The notes below the pieces were generated by a model. That model ran no database searches, was not told the origin of the DNA, and worked only from the letters and a program-made list of their open reading frames with translations. DNA of 64,000 nt from Prosthecobacter debontii (GTDB lineage: Bacteria; Verrucomicrobiota; Verrucomicrobiia; Verrucomicrobiales; Akkermansiaceae). Shown in pieces: positions 25,884 through 33,975 of the stretch. Position numbers and translations under genes: made by a program. The DNA is taken from assembly GCA_945873125.1 (NCBI GenBank), contig CAMCBV010000005.1, forward strand, positions 1 to 64,000, given 5' to 3'. Each line of letters begins with the position of its first letter. The stretch's first letter is position 1.

Positions 25884-27278
25884 TTAATCGTTCGCATAAG
25901 AGGATTCAACCCGCTGAGCCACGTCGCGATAGCCATAATCCACTTCGTAGATCTGTTTGAAGCTATCCAAGGCAGCTGTCTTGTCCCCCATCTCGTGATG
26001 GATCTGGCCTTTTTCGTATAGCACTTCTTTTTTCGTACCATCCATGACATGGAGATCCGCCAGCGCGTCCGAGAGCTGCTTGATGGCAAGATCATGCATG
26101 TTTTTAGCACGGAAAGTACGCCCCAGCATCAGCAAGACTCTGGTGCGAATATGCGGATTTCGCGTGGCTTGTTGAAGGTGAGGAATCGCTCCTGTGAAAT
26201 CACCACTGCGATATAGCGCCTTGCCCAGCTCAAAGCGAAGCTGGGGATCGGTCGGATTTTGCTCCATGCGCTGCTGCGCCTCGATGACTTGATCCCTGAG
26301 CCTTGCAGCACGACTCGCGGCGAGTTGGTCCTGCAGCTCCACATTATCGGGATCCGCAGCAAGGGCTTCTTCAAGCATTTTGAGTTCATGTTCCAGCGCT
26401 TGATCCCGCATGACAGCCGCTTTGTTCGCCAAGGCAATATCACCATGGCTCAAAGAATGCGCCCAATGGAAAAAGGTATGGGCGTTTGCCCAATCTTCGA
26501 GTTGTTCGTAAATGTTCGCGAGATCTTTGACCGCCGCGAGATTATTAGAATCAGCATTATATTTTTCAATCGCCTTGTCGCGGCGTGCTTCAAGCTGCTC
26601 TTTGGTAAGCCCTGTGCGTGATGCTTGCTCGAGCTCCTCGGTTTGTGAGATGTTGCGCATCAAATCACGCGCACTCGTGTTCTCATCCCATTTCTGCTTC
26701 TGCATGGATGCTCGCGCAGAACTATCTTTCGCACCCTTGATGGCTGCGGAGTCTAGCGGGGTTTGCTTGATGATATCGTTGTAGACTTCAACAGCATGGC
26801 TCGGGTCGTTGTTCGACAAATAGAATTCAGCTAGCTTGTGCAAAAGCTTCGTGTTCTCGGGGGCGAAATTACGTATCGTCTCCAGCGCGAAAGCGGCCGT
26901 CTTGGGTAAATCCAATTTCAAGGCGAGATCGAACAACAGATCATTGGCCTGTTCATTGATTGGATCTTTCTCAAGCTCTTTCTCAATCAAGGGCAAGGCC
27001 GATGCCGGATCCTTCTTGGCTTGGCTGGCAATTTTCATAATTGCCATACCTCCTCCCGACATTCCAAAAATCCCCTTTTTCTTATTGCCCAGTCCGGTGA
27101 GTTGGATGGCACATTTGCGAAGTATTTTACGCGCTTCCAGAAAACCCGGAGCATCTTTCAAAACCGCCTGCAACAAACTGACGGCATATTCCGTGTTATT
27201 CATCTGAACTGCAGTAAGCGACTTGAGCCATAAGGCCCTCGCATTTGCCGGAAGTTCATTTTCGCTGATTTCTGCCAT
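25884..27278 (-). CDS. Tetratricopeptide repeat protein
   Basis: 464 residues from the ATG at 27278, soluble and helical. TPR-like units can be seen around residues 25-60, 120-185, 260-300 and 320-430, with typical W-LG-Y-A-FP spacing such as YRSGDFTGAIPHLQQA and MGDKTAALDSFKQI. A Gly/Met-rich loop (KKGIFGMSGGGMAIM) at about 67-82 breaks the helical pattern. No enzymatic domain. It heads the operon TPR-lutA-M29. Likely a scaffold; partners unknown. Confidence 0.82.
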   Translation of the reverse strand: MAEISENELPANARALWLKSLTAVQMNNTEYAVSLLQAVLKDAPGFLEARKILRKCAIQLTGLGNKKKGIFGMSGGGMAIMKIASQAKKDPASALPLIEKELEKDPINEQANDLLFDLALKLDLPKTAAFALETIRNFAPENTKLLHKLAEFYLSNNDPSHAVEVYNDIIKQTPLDSAAIKGAKDSSARASMQKQKWDENTSARDLMRNISQTEELEQASRTGLTKEQLEARRDKAIEKYNADSNNLAAVKDLANIYEQLEDWANAHTFFHWAHSLSHGDIALANKAAVMRDQALEHELKMLEEALAADPDNVELQDQLAASRAARLRDQVIEAQQRMEQNPTDPQLRFELGKALYRSGDFTGAIPHLQQATRNPHIRTRVLLMLGRTFRAKNMHDLAIKQLSDALADLHVMDGTKKEVLYEKGQIHHEMGDKTAALDSFKQIYEVDYGYRDVAQRVESSYAND

Positions 27279-27483
27279 GGTAGATTGGTATTTTATACAA
27301 AGAATGTGATAAAAGCGATTGAGTAATGAAGAGAAAAGTGACGATTGAAACCTGTCTTGGCAAGCATCCGCTGCCAAGATGAAAAATCATCTGCAAATAT
27401 CTTGTGATTTTTAGCGTTGAAGCCTTATCCGCGGAATGCTAAACACGTGTGCCGGTAATTTATTTTTTACCTTGCACCTTGTT

Positions 27484-27780
27484 ATGCCACCGAAAAATAC
27501 ATCAAGAGGCCAGTCCAGAGGGCGCCGAAATCAATTTGGGCCCAGGAAAGCCACCCCACTTAACGAAGAGGACAAAGCCGTCGAGGTCGAGGGTGAAATT
27601 TCATCGGTTCTAGCTGGAACCATGTTTCGCGTGAAGATGGCAAGCGGCCATGAGGTTTTGGCACATATTTCCGGAAAAATGCGCAAGCGTTTCATTCGTC
27701 TTGTCGTGGGCGACCGCGTGAAAATGGAGATGTCCCCCTACGATCTCACCAAGGCACGTATCGTTTTCCGCCTAAGCTGA
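27484..27780 (+). CDS. infA: Translation initiation factor IF-1 with basic N-terminal extension
   Basis: 98 residues from the ATG at 27484 (an in-frame ATG also lies at 27436 but adds a hydrophobic stretch not expected in IF-1). Residues about 30-98 are the OB-fold core: VEVEGEISSVLAGTMFRVKM, H-V-L-A-H-I-S-G-K-M-R-K, VGDRVKMEMSPYDLTKARI. The first 27 residues are Arg/Lys/Gln-rich and absent from ordinary 72-residue IF-1. Its last nine bases overlap the end of the convergent lgt gene. Confidence 0.9.
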   Translation: MPPKNTSRGQSRGRRNQFGPRKATPLNEEDKAVEVEGEISSVLAGTMFRVKMASGHEVLAHISGKMRKRFIRLVVGDRVKMEMSPYDLTKARIVFRLS

Positions 27781-28803
27781 TTCGGTTCTACGCTTTTTAA
27801 AGGTCTTATACGCAAAGCTCAGGAATGCTGCGGCGAAGACATACATGAAGATCGATAGAAACTGGCCTTTGGTCAAAACTCCATCGATAACCCATGCGGC
27901 ATCGGGTTCACGGAATTGTTCTGCAAAGATACGGAACGTGGCATAGAGCCCGAAAAACAAGCCCGTCAGCAAACCATTCGGCGCGTGAGGAAATCGGATC
28001 CTTACAAACCATAGGATCGCAAACAACAGCCCGCCTTCCAGCAGCCCCTCGTAAAGTTGTGAAGGATGGCGCGGTTCCAAATATGGCCCAATGGCTTGAT
28101 TCACCGCATGAGATTCACGATTCGCGGCAGCAAGGATTTGAAAATAATCATAATCCGTGATCGGCCTTGGATTGTCTTTCGCAAATTTGGCAATGGATTC
28201 CGCCAAGGGTGGGTATGCATCCAAAGCCGATTGAAAGGCTTCGTTGAAATTCGCTGATTCCGGTGATTTGGATTCGCCCAGCGTAGATGGAAATTTCACC
28301 GCCCAAGAAACTCCATGGGCAACACGCCCATAAAGCTCACCGTTGATGAAATTGGCAATCCTGCCGCAAAGCAAGCCAATGGGCGCGACCACACACAAGC
28401 CATCGCCCAACCCCGTCCATGAAACCTTGTGCTTTCGCGCATAAAAATAGGTAAAAATCATCAACCCGAGAATGCCGCCGTGGCTCGCCATTCCTCCTTC
28501 CCAAACTTTGAAAACTCCTAACGGATGATGCAATACGCTGTCCAAACCATCGCGCGGGATTTGATAAAACAAAACGTATCCTAGCCTACCCCCGATAAAC
28601 ACACCCAAGAGCGCGGCTGCGGCGATAAAATCCGCAGTCTTTTCAGGCTGCAAAACCCAAAGCTTTTTCTCAGCCAGTCTCTTCAGGAGAATATATCCGC
28701 CCAAAAAACCGGCCAGATACGCCAGTCCATACCACCTTAACGCTATGCCCCTGGTGATTTCAAAAATCACCGGGTCCAGATCATGAACATAAGTTGCGAA
28801 CAC
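27772..28803 (-). CDS. lgt: Prolipoprotein diacylglyceryl transferase
   Basis: Transfers diacylglycerol from phosphatidylglycerol to the lipobox Cys in the inner membrane. About seven membrane helices; catalytic-loop motifs A-S-H-G-G and G-R-I-A-N-F-I-N-G-E are present. No ATG precedes the first helix; a TTG at 28845 and GTGs at 28818 and 28803 are possible, and GTG 28803 (MFATYVHDLDPV) gives the usual start. An insertion of about 60 residues lies between the NGE motif and R-H-P-S-Q-L-Y-E, making the 343-residue protein longer than the 290-residue norm. Confidence 0.92.
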   Translation of the reverse strand: MFATYVHDLDPVIFEITRGIALRWYGLAYLAGFLGGYILLKRLAEKKLWVLQPEKTADFIAAAALLGVFIGGRLGYVLFYQIPRDGLDSVLHHPLGVFKVWEGGMASHGGILGLMIFTYFYARKHKVSWTGLGDGLCVVAPIGLLCGRIANFINGELYGRVAHGVSWAVKFPSTLGESKSPESANFNEAFQSALDAYPPLAESIAKFAKDNPRPITDYDYFQILAAANRESHAVNQAIGPYLEPRHPSQLYEGLLEGGLLFAILWFVRIRFPHAPNGLLTGLFFGLYATFRIFAEQFREPDAAWVIDGVLTKGQFLSIFMYVFAAAFLSFAYKTFKKRRTESA

Positions 28804-28850
28804 GGAGTGAGCTTGCACGTTTGAAACCAAACGTCCAAGACACAAAACGA

Positions 28851-30284
28851 TTAGAATTTACCGAATGGAAACAAAGGAGGCTTGTGTTGCTCGGGAAGGA
28901 CAAACAAGGGATCCAGCCGATCCAAATATTCTGTAATCGGGTCTTTACGAGGATTCGACTGTATTTTCAGGCGCATTTTCAGGCCAAGATAATCATTAAA
29001 TGCGCCGCTGGTCTCCCTTGCACGGGTAATTTCAAACCAGTCAAGAAAATCGCGTGCGCGACCGGCTTTTGTGACCATGCTCTCCCGTGCAGCCTTCAGT
29101 TTGAGCAATGAACCAGAAATGTCTTTGTTCTCGCCCGCAACCCATTGCTTCAGAATGAGTTGGTATTCCTGCAACAATGGCCGGCATGAGGGAAAACAAC
29201 GATAACTCAGGCGCACCAATTCTTCTTCCATCAGACGAACCGATTCCACACGTTCCGCCTTTGAAAGCTCCGGAGCCTGGCTCCATTCGGAAATAGGAAT
29301 CTCATGCATGGTGGCATCGGAATCGCGATATCTGATTTTGAGGGCGTCTTCCAATTCCTGATCCGTAATCACGACTCCGATCACTTCGGCCAGAGGAGCC
29401 GATCCTTTGTTCGCCAATTGCAGCTTCCACCATTTCGCGAGTCCGCTTTTGGACATGTTCAGCTCGGGAAAATGCTGGCGTAGCAATGCTGGGAACTCCC
29501 CGCTGTATGAGGGAGCTTCCTTTGCAAAAGTTCTCATGCCGGCCTTCCCATCGGGTTGCTCGCACAATGCCATGACCAATGCCCCCGCAGAGACACGAAA
29601 CGCGGCTTTGGATGCCGCATCTAGTTCAAGCAAACCCGCTTCGTCGAGTCCGAAGAGCTTTTCCAAATCGAACAATTCTCCGTGACGGAACAATGCGTCA
29701 TACATACGTCTGTCACTTCTACCCAAGCGCCAATCGGTCGCTTCGGAAAGGCCTTCGATCAACCATGGCGGAATCGAACGACGAACCTGAGCATCAACTG
29801 TTGCGGCATCTTTCAAAGACCTTGCCAGCAAGCACGCCTCGATCACCGCGCGCTGGCAGGCTTCATGTGGCAAGCCCCTACTCAGGTTGATGAAAACATT
29901 CACCTGATACCCGGCTTCATGGTAACTCAATTTCGATACCGTGCTACGCAACGGAACAGGATCACCAAATTTACCGCTCAGGTTAAGGATGACCGGAACC
30001 TTCCAATCATCAAGCTCTTCCAATAACTTCAGAAGTCCATCTTTCGTATCCTCAGCAAGATTCGCAGCCGCCGCACGCATCGCCGGATCAGAACCTGAAA
30101 TTCTAAATTGCCGACTTCGGCTAACCACAACCACATCCTGATCAAACTTCGGCTGAGGCTCCTCAGCCGGAACCGCCTTAGCAACCGGCTCATCTTTTGA
30201 ATCATCTTGGCCGATCACGCTGCCCGTTAAGCCAAGGATCAAAATTCCAAGCTTCGCATGAGATTTCCATGAGCAGCAGTTCAT
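28851..30284 (-). CDS. Exported protein with degenerate metallopeptidase-like fold
   Basis: 477 residues from the ATG at 30284 with a signal peptide (cleavage near G-Q-D, residue 25). Residues about 120-190 contain a pattern seen in gluzincin-like peptidases, with P-P-W-L-I-E-G-L-S-E as the second motif, but the HExxH zinc site that should precede it is absent (the place reads R-A-V-I-E-A-C-L). The rest is helical. Likely a non-catalytic relative. Gene order lgt, this gene, next hypothetical suggests a short minus-strand run. Confidence 0.6.
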   Translation of the reverse strand: MNCCSWKSHAKLGILILGLTGSVIGQDDSKDEPVAKAVPAEEPQPKFDQDVVVVSRSRQFRISGSDPAMRAAAANLAEDTKDGLLKLLEELDDWKVPVILNLSGKFGDPVPLRSTVSKLSYHEAGYQVNVFINLSRGLPHEACQRAVIEACLLARSLKDAATVDAQVRRSIPPWLIEGLSEATDWRLGRSDRRMYDALFRHGELFDLEKLFGLDEAGLLELDAASKAAFRVSAGALVMALCEQPDGKAGMRTFAKEAPSYSGEFPALLRQHFPELNMSKSGLAKWWKLQLANKGSAPLAEVIGVVITDQELEDALKIRYRDSDATMHEIPISEWSQAPELSKAERVESVRLMEEELVRLSYRCFPSCRPLLQEYQLILKQWVAGENKDISGSLLKLKAARESMVTKAGRARDFLDWFEITRARETSGAFNDYLGLKMRLKIQSNPRKDPITEYLDRLDPLFVLPEQHKPPLFPFGKF

Positions 30285-30342
30285 CGGATTCCAAAGGAGG
30301 TTTTCATGAGCATGTTTGAAAATGCTGAAAGCATTGACCCAT

Positions 30343-31050
30343 TTAGAAGGGCGCACCCTCACCACCGACGTGACGGGTCGGCCTTCTAGGGTCGAGAATC
30401 AGACGTTTGTCCAGAATCTCAAACCTCGCCATTTTTTGAAATCCCAAATCGATTTCCGGCTGCATGGCACGGGCTATTTTGATGTAATCTGGAACTACGG
30501 CATTCAGAAAACCTTGCGGAATGGAAAGCTTGCCGAAGCGCCCCCCAATGTTTGGCAGAACGGATCGCTTTTCATAGTTTCCGCCATGCAAATGGATCTT
30601 CGTTTTGATTCCATTTTTATCCTCCATTTGTTGAATCTGAAGATACATCGAGACGGTTATTTCATATCCGAAAACCTCACGAACGATAATCACCTCTGCC
30701 AAATCCTTTTTCAACCTGACCAAAACACGTTTCACGGATGCCTCACCTTCAAGAAGCCCACCCTGTTTCGCGACCAGTTCATTCGCCAGCAAATGATTGA
30801 TTTCGGACTCTGTCACGGTAACAGAATAATTGCCCTCAACCGCCTTGGTCAGGACCTCATGCAGGTTTCTTGGAGAGCTACCCGATAAATCATGACCATC
30901 AATGTCCACCAAAGTTTGTGGCTGGAGCATCATGTAAATCGCGTAGACGATACCGCCACACATCAATAGGGTCAGAAGCCGGAAAAGTTTTCCGACCAGA
31001 CTAGTTTTCCCGGGATGCCCGGTATGATTTTCTTTTGGTTTTTTGGACAT
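30343..31050 (-). CDS. Membrane-anchored hypothetical protein
   Basis: 235 residues from the ATG at 31050. A short Lys-rich cytoplasmic start is followed by one membrane helix (about 26-46, LLTLLMCGGIVYAIYMML) and a periplasmic alpha/beta region of about 180 residues with no Cys. The segment S-V-T-V-T-E-S-E-I-N-H-L-L at about 75-90 is found in uncharacterised verrucomicrobial envelope proteins. I know no function. It ends 58 bp before the upstream exported protein gene. Confidence 0.55.
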   Translation of the reverse strand: MSKKPKENHTGHPGKTSLVGKLFRLLTLLMCGGIVYAIYMMLQPQTLVDIDGHDLSGSSPRNLHEVLTKAVEGNYSVTVTESEINHLLANELVAKQGGLLEGEASVKRVLVRLKKDLAEVIIVREVFGYEITVSMYLQIQQMEDKNGIKTKIHLHGGNYEKRSVLPNIGGRFGKLSIPQGFLNAVVPDYIKIARAMQPEIDLGFQKMARFEILDKRLILDPRRPTRHVGGEGAPF

Positions 31051-31086
31051 ATCGATGCTTGGTAAAAAATAACAAATCAACCGGAA

Positions 31087-31359
31087 TTAGTCCGAAGACG
31101 GTTTAACCGCGGGAGCAGGATCTGATTTCTTCTCCGCGGGTTTGTCCGCCTTCGCACTCTTTTCATAAGAACTGGAGCGGTAGTCGGTTTCATAAAATCC
31201 CGATCCCTTGAAAATGATCCCACCGCCTGATCCGAGCAAACGCTTGACGCTTCCCTTGCAATTCGGATCTGAGCAATCCGTGAGTTTCGCATCATTCATG
31301 CTTTGGAAAACTTCAAACCGTTTTCCGCACTGGATACATTCATAGTCGTAATTTGGCAT
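31087..31359 (-). CDS. FmdB-type zinc-ribbon protein
   Basis: 90 residues. The N-terminal half is the FmdB/CxxC regulatory-protein ribbon: Y-x-C8-I-Q-C11-G with a second pair Cys29 and Cys34 (D-C-S-D-P-N-C). A Gly/Ser loop and I-F-K-G-S-G-F-Y-E-T-D-Y follow, and the last 25 residues are Lys/Pro/Ala-rich and disordered. Family members are small and of unclear function; regulation of amide metabolism was proposed for the founding protein only. Lies between a membrane protein and acylphosphatase. Confidence 0.85.
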   Translation of the reverse strand: MPNYDYECIQCGKRFEVFQSMNDAKLTDCSDPNCKGSVKRLLGSGGGIIFKGSGFYETDYRSSSYEKSAKADKPAEKKSDPAPAVKPSSD

Positions 31360-31403
31360 AGTTGATTTTGATATGGAACTTTCTTACTGAAAAACTGGCA
31401 CGC

Positions 31404-31679
31404 TTAAGACACGATAGAGAATCCTTTCAAATCTGGCAACGCGGCAATTTTCTCCTCAAAGACCGATTTGATATGGTGAGCGACCACCGAATCGTCACGC
31501 AATTCCCTCAAAAAATCGGCAACTTCGGTATTTTCACCGGAAACAATCAATTCCACGGTCCCATCCGGCAAGTTCCTCACTTTGCCGATCACATCATATC
31601 CACGTGCCAGATCCTTGGTCGTGTAGCGAAATCCAACACCTTGGACACGCCCTTCGTAAATGACTCGTTTTGTTTCCAT
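31404..31679 (-). CDS. acyP: Acylphosphatase
   Basis: 91 residues, the family's normal size. Hydrolyses the carboxyl-phosphate bond of acyl phosphates. The signature Y-E-G-R-V-Q-G-V-G-F-R18 and the catalytic Asn36 in V-R-N-L-P-D-G-T-V-E are both present. Clusters with uvrB on the minus strand, 35 bp after it. Confidence 0.92.
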   Translation of the reverse strand: METKRVIYEGRVQGVGFRYTTKDLARGYDVIGKVRNLPDGTVELIVSGENTEVADFLRELRDDSVVAHHIKSVFEEKIAALPDLKGFSIVS

Positions 31680-31714
31680 ATACGGATGATTGGCGCATTC
31701 GCCTTGGATTTCAA

Positions 31715-33886
31715 CTAGCTCTTCCCTTTCTTTTTCGAATATTTTTGATGTTTTTGCGAAGCCTGTAATGAACCGCTTTTCAGTTGCCCGATCTGATCCC
31801 TGATCAGCGCGGCACGCTCAAATTCAAGCTTGGATGCCGCATCCCTCATTTCCTCTTCCAATTCGGACAAAACACGAAGTTTGTCATAAGCACTCAAATC
31901 ATCAGAAACCATGGACGCATTGAGATGATCTGCATGCTGACGTCCTTTCTCATAGGTATGCAAACTTTGCTGGACCGCGCGTTTCACCGATAGCGGCGTG
32001 ATGCCATGCTCTTCGTTATGAGCTATTTGACGTGCGCGCCGATACTCGGTCACGTTGATCAATGCCTGAATCGAATCCGTCACGACATCAGCAAACAGCA
32101 CGCACTCTCCATTGACATGGCGTGCCGCGCGTCCCGCAGTCTGGATAAGTGACGTTTGATTCCGCAGAAATCCTTCCTTATCCGCATCCAAAATACACAC
32201 GAGCGAAACCTCGGGCAGATCTAACCCCTCCCGAAGCAAGTTGATTCCAATCAAAATATCAAAAGTTGCGGCACGAAGCTGACGGAGAATTTCCACTCGT
32301 TCAATCGCATCGATATCCGAATGCAGGTAGCGACATTTCAATCCGGTGGATTGCAAATACTCCGCCAGATCCTCTGCGGTTTTCTTCGTCAAAGTGGTCA
32401 CCAAGACCCTTTCGCCTTTCTCCACACGCTGTCGACACAGTTCTATGGTTTCGTCGATCTGTCCTTTGAGCGGACGAAGACTCAACACAGGATCCAATAA
32501 ACCCGTCGGTCTGATGATTTGTTCAACCACCAAATGCTTGCCAGGTTTCGTCGGATCAAAATCATCCACCGACTCCTCATTCCCCGATGCTTTAATTTTG
32601 ATTTTTTTGAAGTCGATGGGCGTAAAATTATCTTCGCCACTGCGTGCTTTGACGGGAATGAATTTTTGATTATCCGAACGCGAGTTGATGATTTCAAAAG
32701 GTCCGGGCGTCGCGGAAACATAAACCCGCTGACGGGTCATTTCCATGAATTCATCAAACCTCAACGGCCGATTGTCCAAGGCCGATGGCAAACGGAATCC
32801 ATGCTCCACCAGAGTCATCTTGCGGCTTTTATCTCCCTCAAACATCCCGCCGACCTGAGGAATTGTCGCGTGCGATTCATCAACGAGCAAAAGAAAATCA
32901 CGTGGAAAGAAATCAAGCAAGGTATGGGGACGTGATCCAGGAGGGCGGCCGGTCAGGTGGCGCGAATAGTTTTCAATTCCCTGACAAAAGCCCAATTCGT
33001 GCATCATTTCCAAATCATATTCCGTCCTCATTTTCAGACGCTGTGCCTCAATAAGCTTGCCGTTTGACTCCAACTCGTGGATTCGCCCGTCGAGTTCGGC
33101 GCGGATTTCTTTCATCGCCACTTTCATTTTATCCCCCGCTGTTATGAACTGCTTGGCGGGATAAAACGTATGACTTGGGAGCTGTTCGATGACCTTGCCG
33201 TTGACAGTATGGATCGATGAAATGCGCTCCACCTCATCGCCGAAAAACTCCACGCGAATTGCCGTCTCGTCAAGATACGCGGGATGAACTTCCACCACAT
33301 CCCCACGCACCCGATATTTTCCACGACCGAAGGCAATGTCGTTTCTCTCAAATAGCAAACTGACCAGTGACGAGAGGAATTCCTCCCGTGTCAACTGCTG
33401 GCCGACCTGAACCGGCAGCATCATGTCTTTGTAATCTTCCGGAGAACCCAAGCCATAAATACAGGAAACCGATGCGATCACGATCGTGTCATCACGCGTT
33501 AACAGGGATCCCATCGTCGAGAGTCGCAAGCGCTCGATCTCTTCATTCACCGCCGAGTCTTTTTCAATGTAAGTATCCGACCGTGGAATGTATGCTTCTG
33601 GCTGATAGTAATCGAAATAAGAAACGAAATACTCCACCGCATTGTGCGGAAAGAAATTCTTGAATTCCGAGTAAAGCTGCGCCGCCAGAGTTTTGTTATG
33701 ACTCATGATAAGAGTCGGCTTGCCATGCCGGGCTATCAGGTTCGCCATGGTAAAAGTCTTACCCGATCCCGTGACACCTAGTAAGGTCTGGTGCCTGTTG
33801 CCAGCAGCCAGCGACTTCGAGAGCTTCTCGATCGCTTGTTGCTGATCACCCTGAGGCTGATACTCACTGGAAAGTCGAAAAGGCAT
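31715..33886 (-). CDS. uvrB: Excinuclease ABC subunit B
   Basis: 723 residues, slightly longer than the usual 670. Nucleotide-excision repair helicase subunit. Walker A G-V-T-G-S-G-K-T at residues 37-44; beta-hairpin Y-F-D-Y-Y-Q-P-E-A-Y; D-E-S-H box; helicase motif VI region with Q-T-A-G-R-A-A-R; C-terminal UVR motif (A-S-K-L-E-F-E-R-A-A-L-I-R-D-Q-I) for UvrC contact. Extra length is in inserts in the central region and a Lys-rich tail. Neighbour acyP lies immediately downstream. Confidence 0.96.
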   Translation of the reverse strand: MPFRLSSEYQPQGDQQQAIEKLSKSLAAGNRHQTLLGVTGSGKTFTMANLIARHGKPTLIMSHNKTLAAQLYSEFKNFFPHNAVEYFVSYFDYYQPEAYIPRSDTYIEKDSAVNEEIERLRLSTMGSLLTRDDTIVIASVSCIYGLGSPEDYKDMMLPVQVGQQLTREEFLSSLVSLLFERNDIAFGRGKYRVRGDVVEVHPAYLDETAIRVEFFGDEVERISSIHTVNGKVIEQLPSHTFYPAKQFITAGDKMKVAMKEIRAELDGRIHELESNGKLIEAQRLKMRTEYDLEMMHELGFCQGIENYSRHLTGRPPGSRPHTLLDFFPRDFLLLVDESHATIPQVGGMFEGDKSRKMTLVEHGFRLPSALDNRPLRFDEFMEMTRQRVYVSATPGPFEIINSRSDNQKFIPVKARSGEDNFTPIDFKKIKIKASGNEESVDDFDPTKPGKHLVVEQIIRPTGLLDPVLSLRPLKGQIDETIELCRQRVEKGERVLVTTLTKKTAEDLAEYLQSTGLKCRYLHSDIDAIERVEILRQLRAATFDILIGINLLREGLDLPEVSLVCILDADKEGFLRNQTSLIQTAGRAARHVNGECVLFADVVTDSIQALINVTEYRRARQIAHNEEHGITPLSVKRAVQQSLHTYEKGRQHADHLNASMVSDDLSAYDKLRVLSELEEEMRDAASKLEFERAALIRDQIGQLKSGSLQASQKHQKYSKKKGKS

Positions 33887-33975
33887 GAGGGCAACAACAT
33901 GGCGCCGTCACAAAAAAATTCCAGCAACGATTCTCGACGAGACAAATCTGCGAATCCGGTGTTAAGTCATGACTC

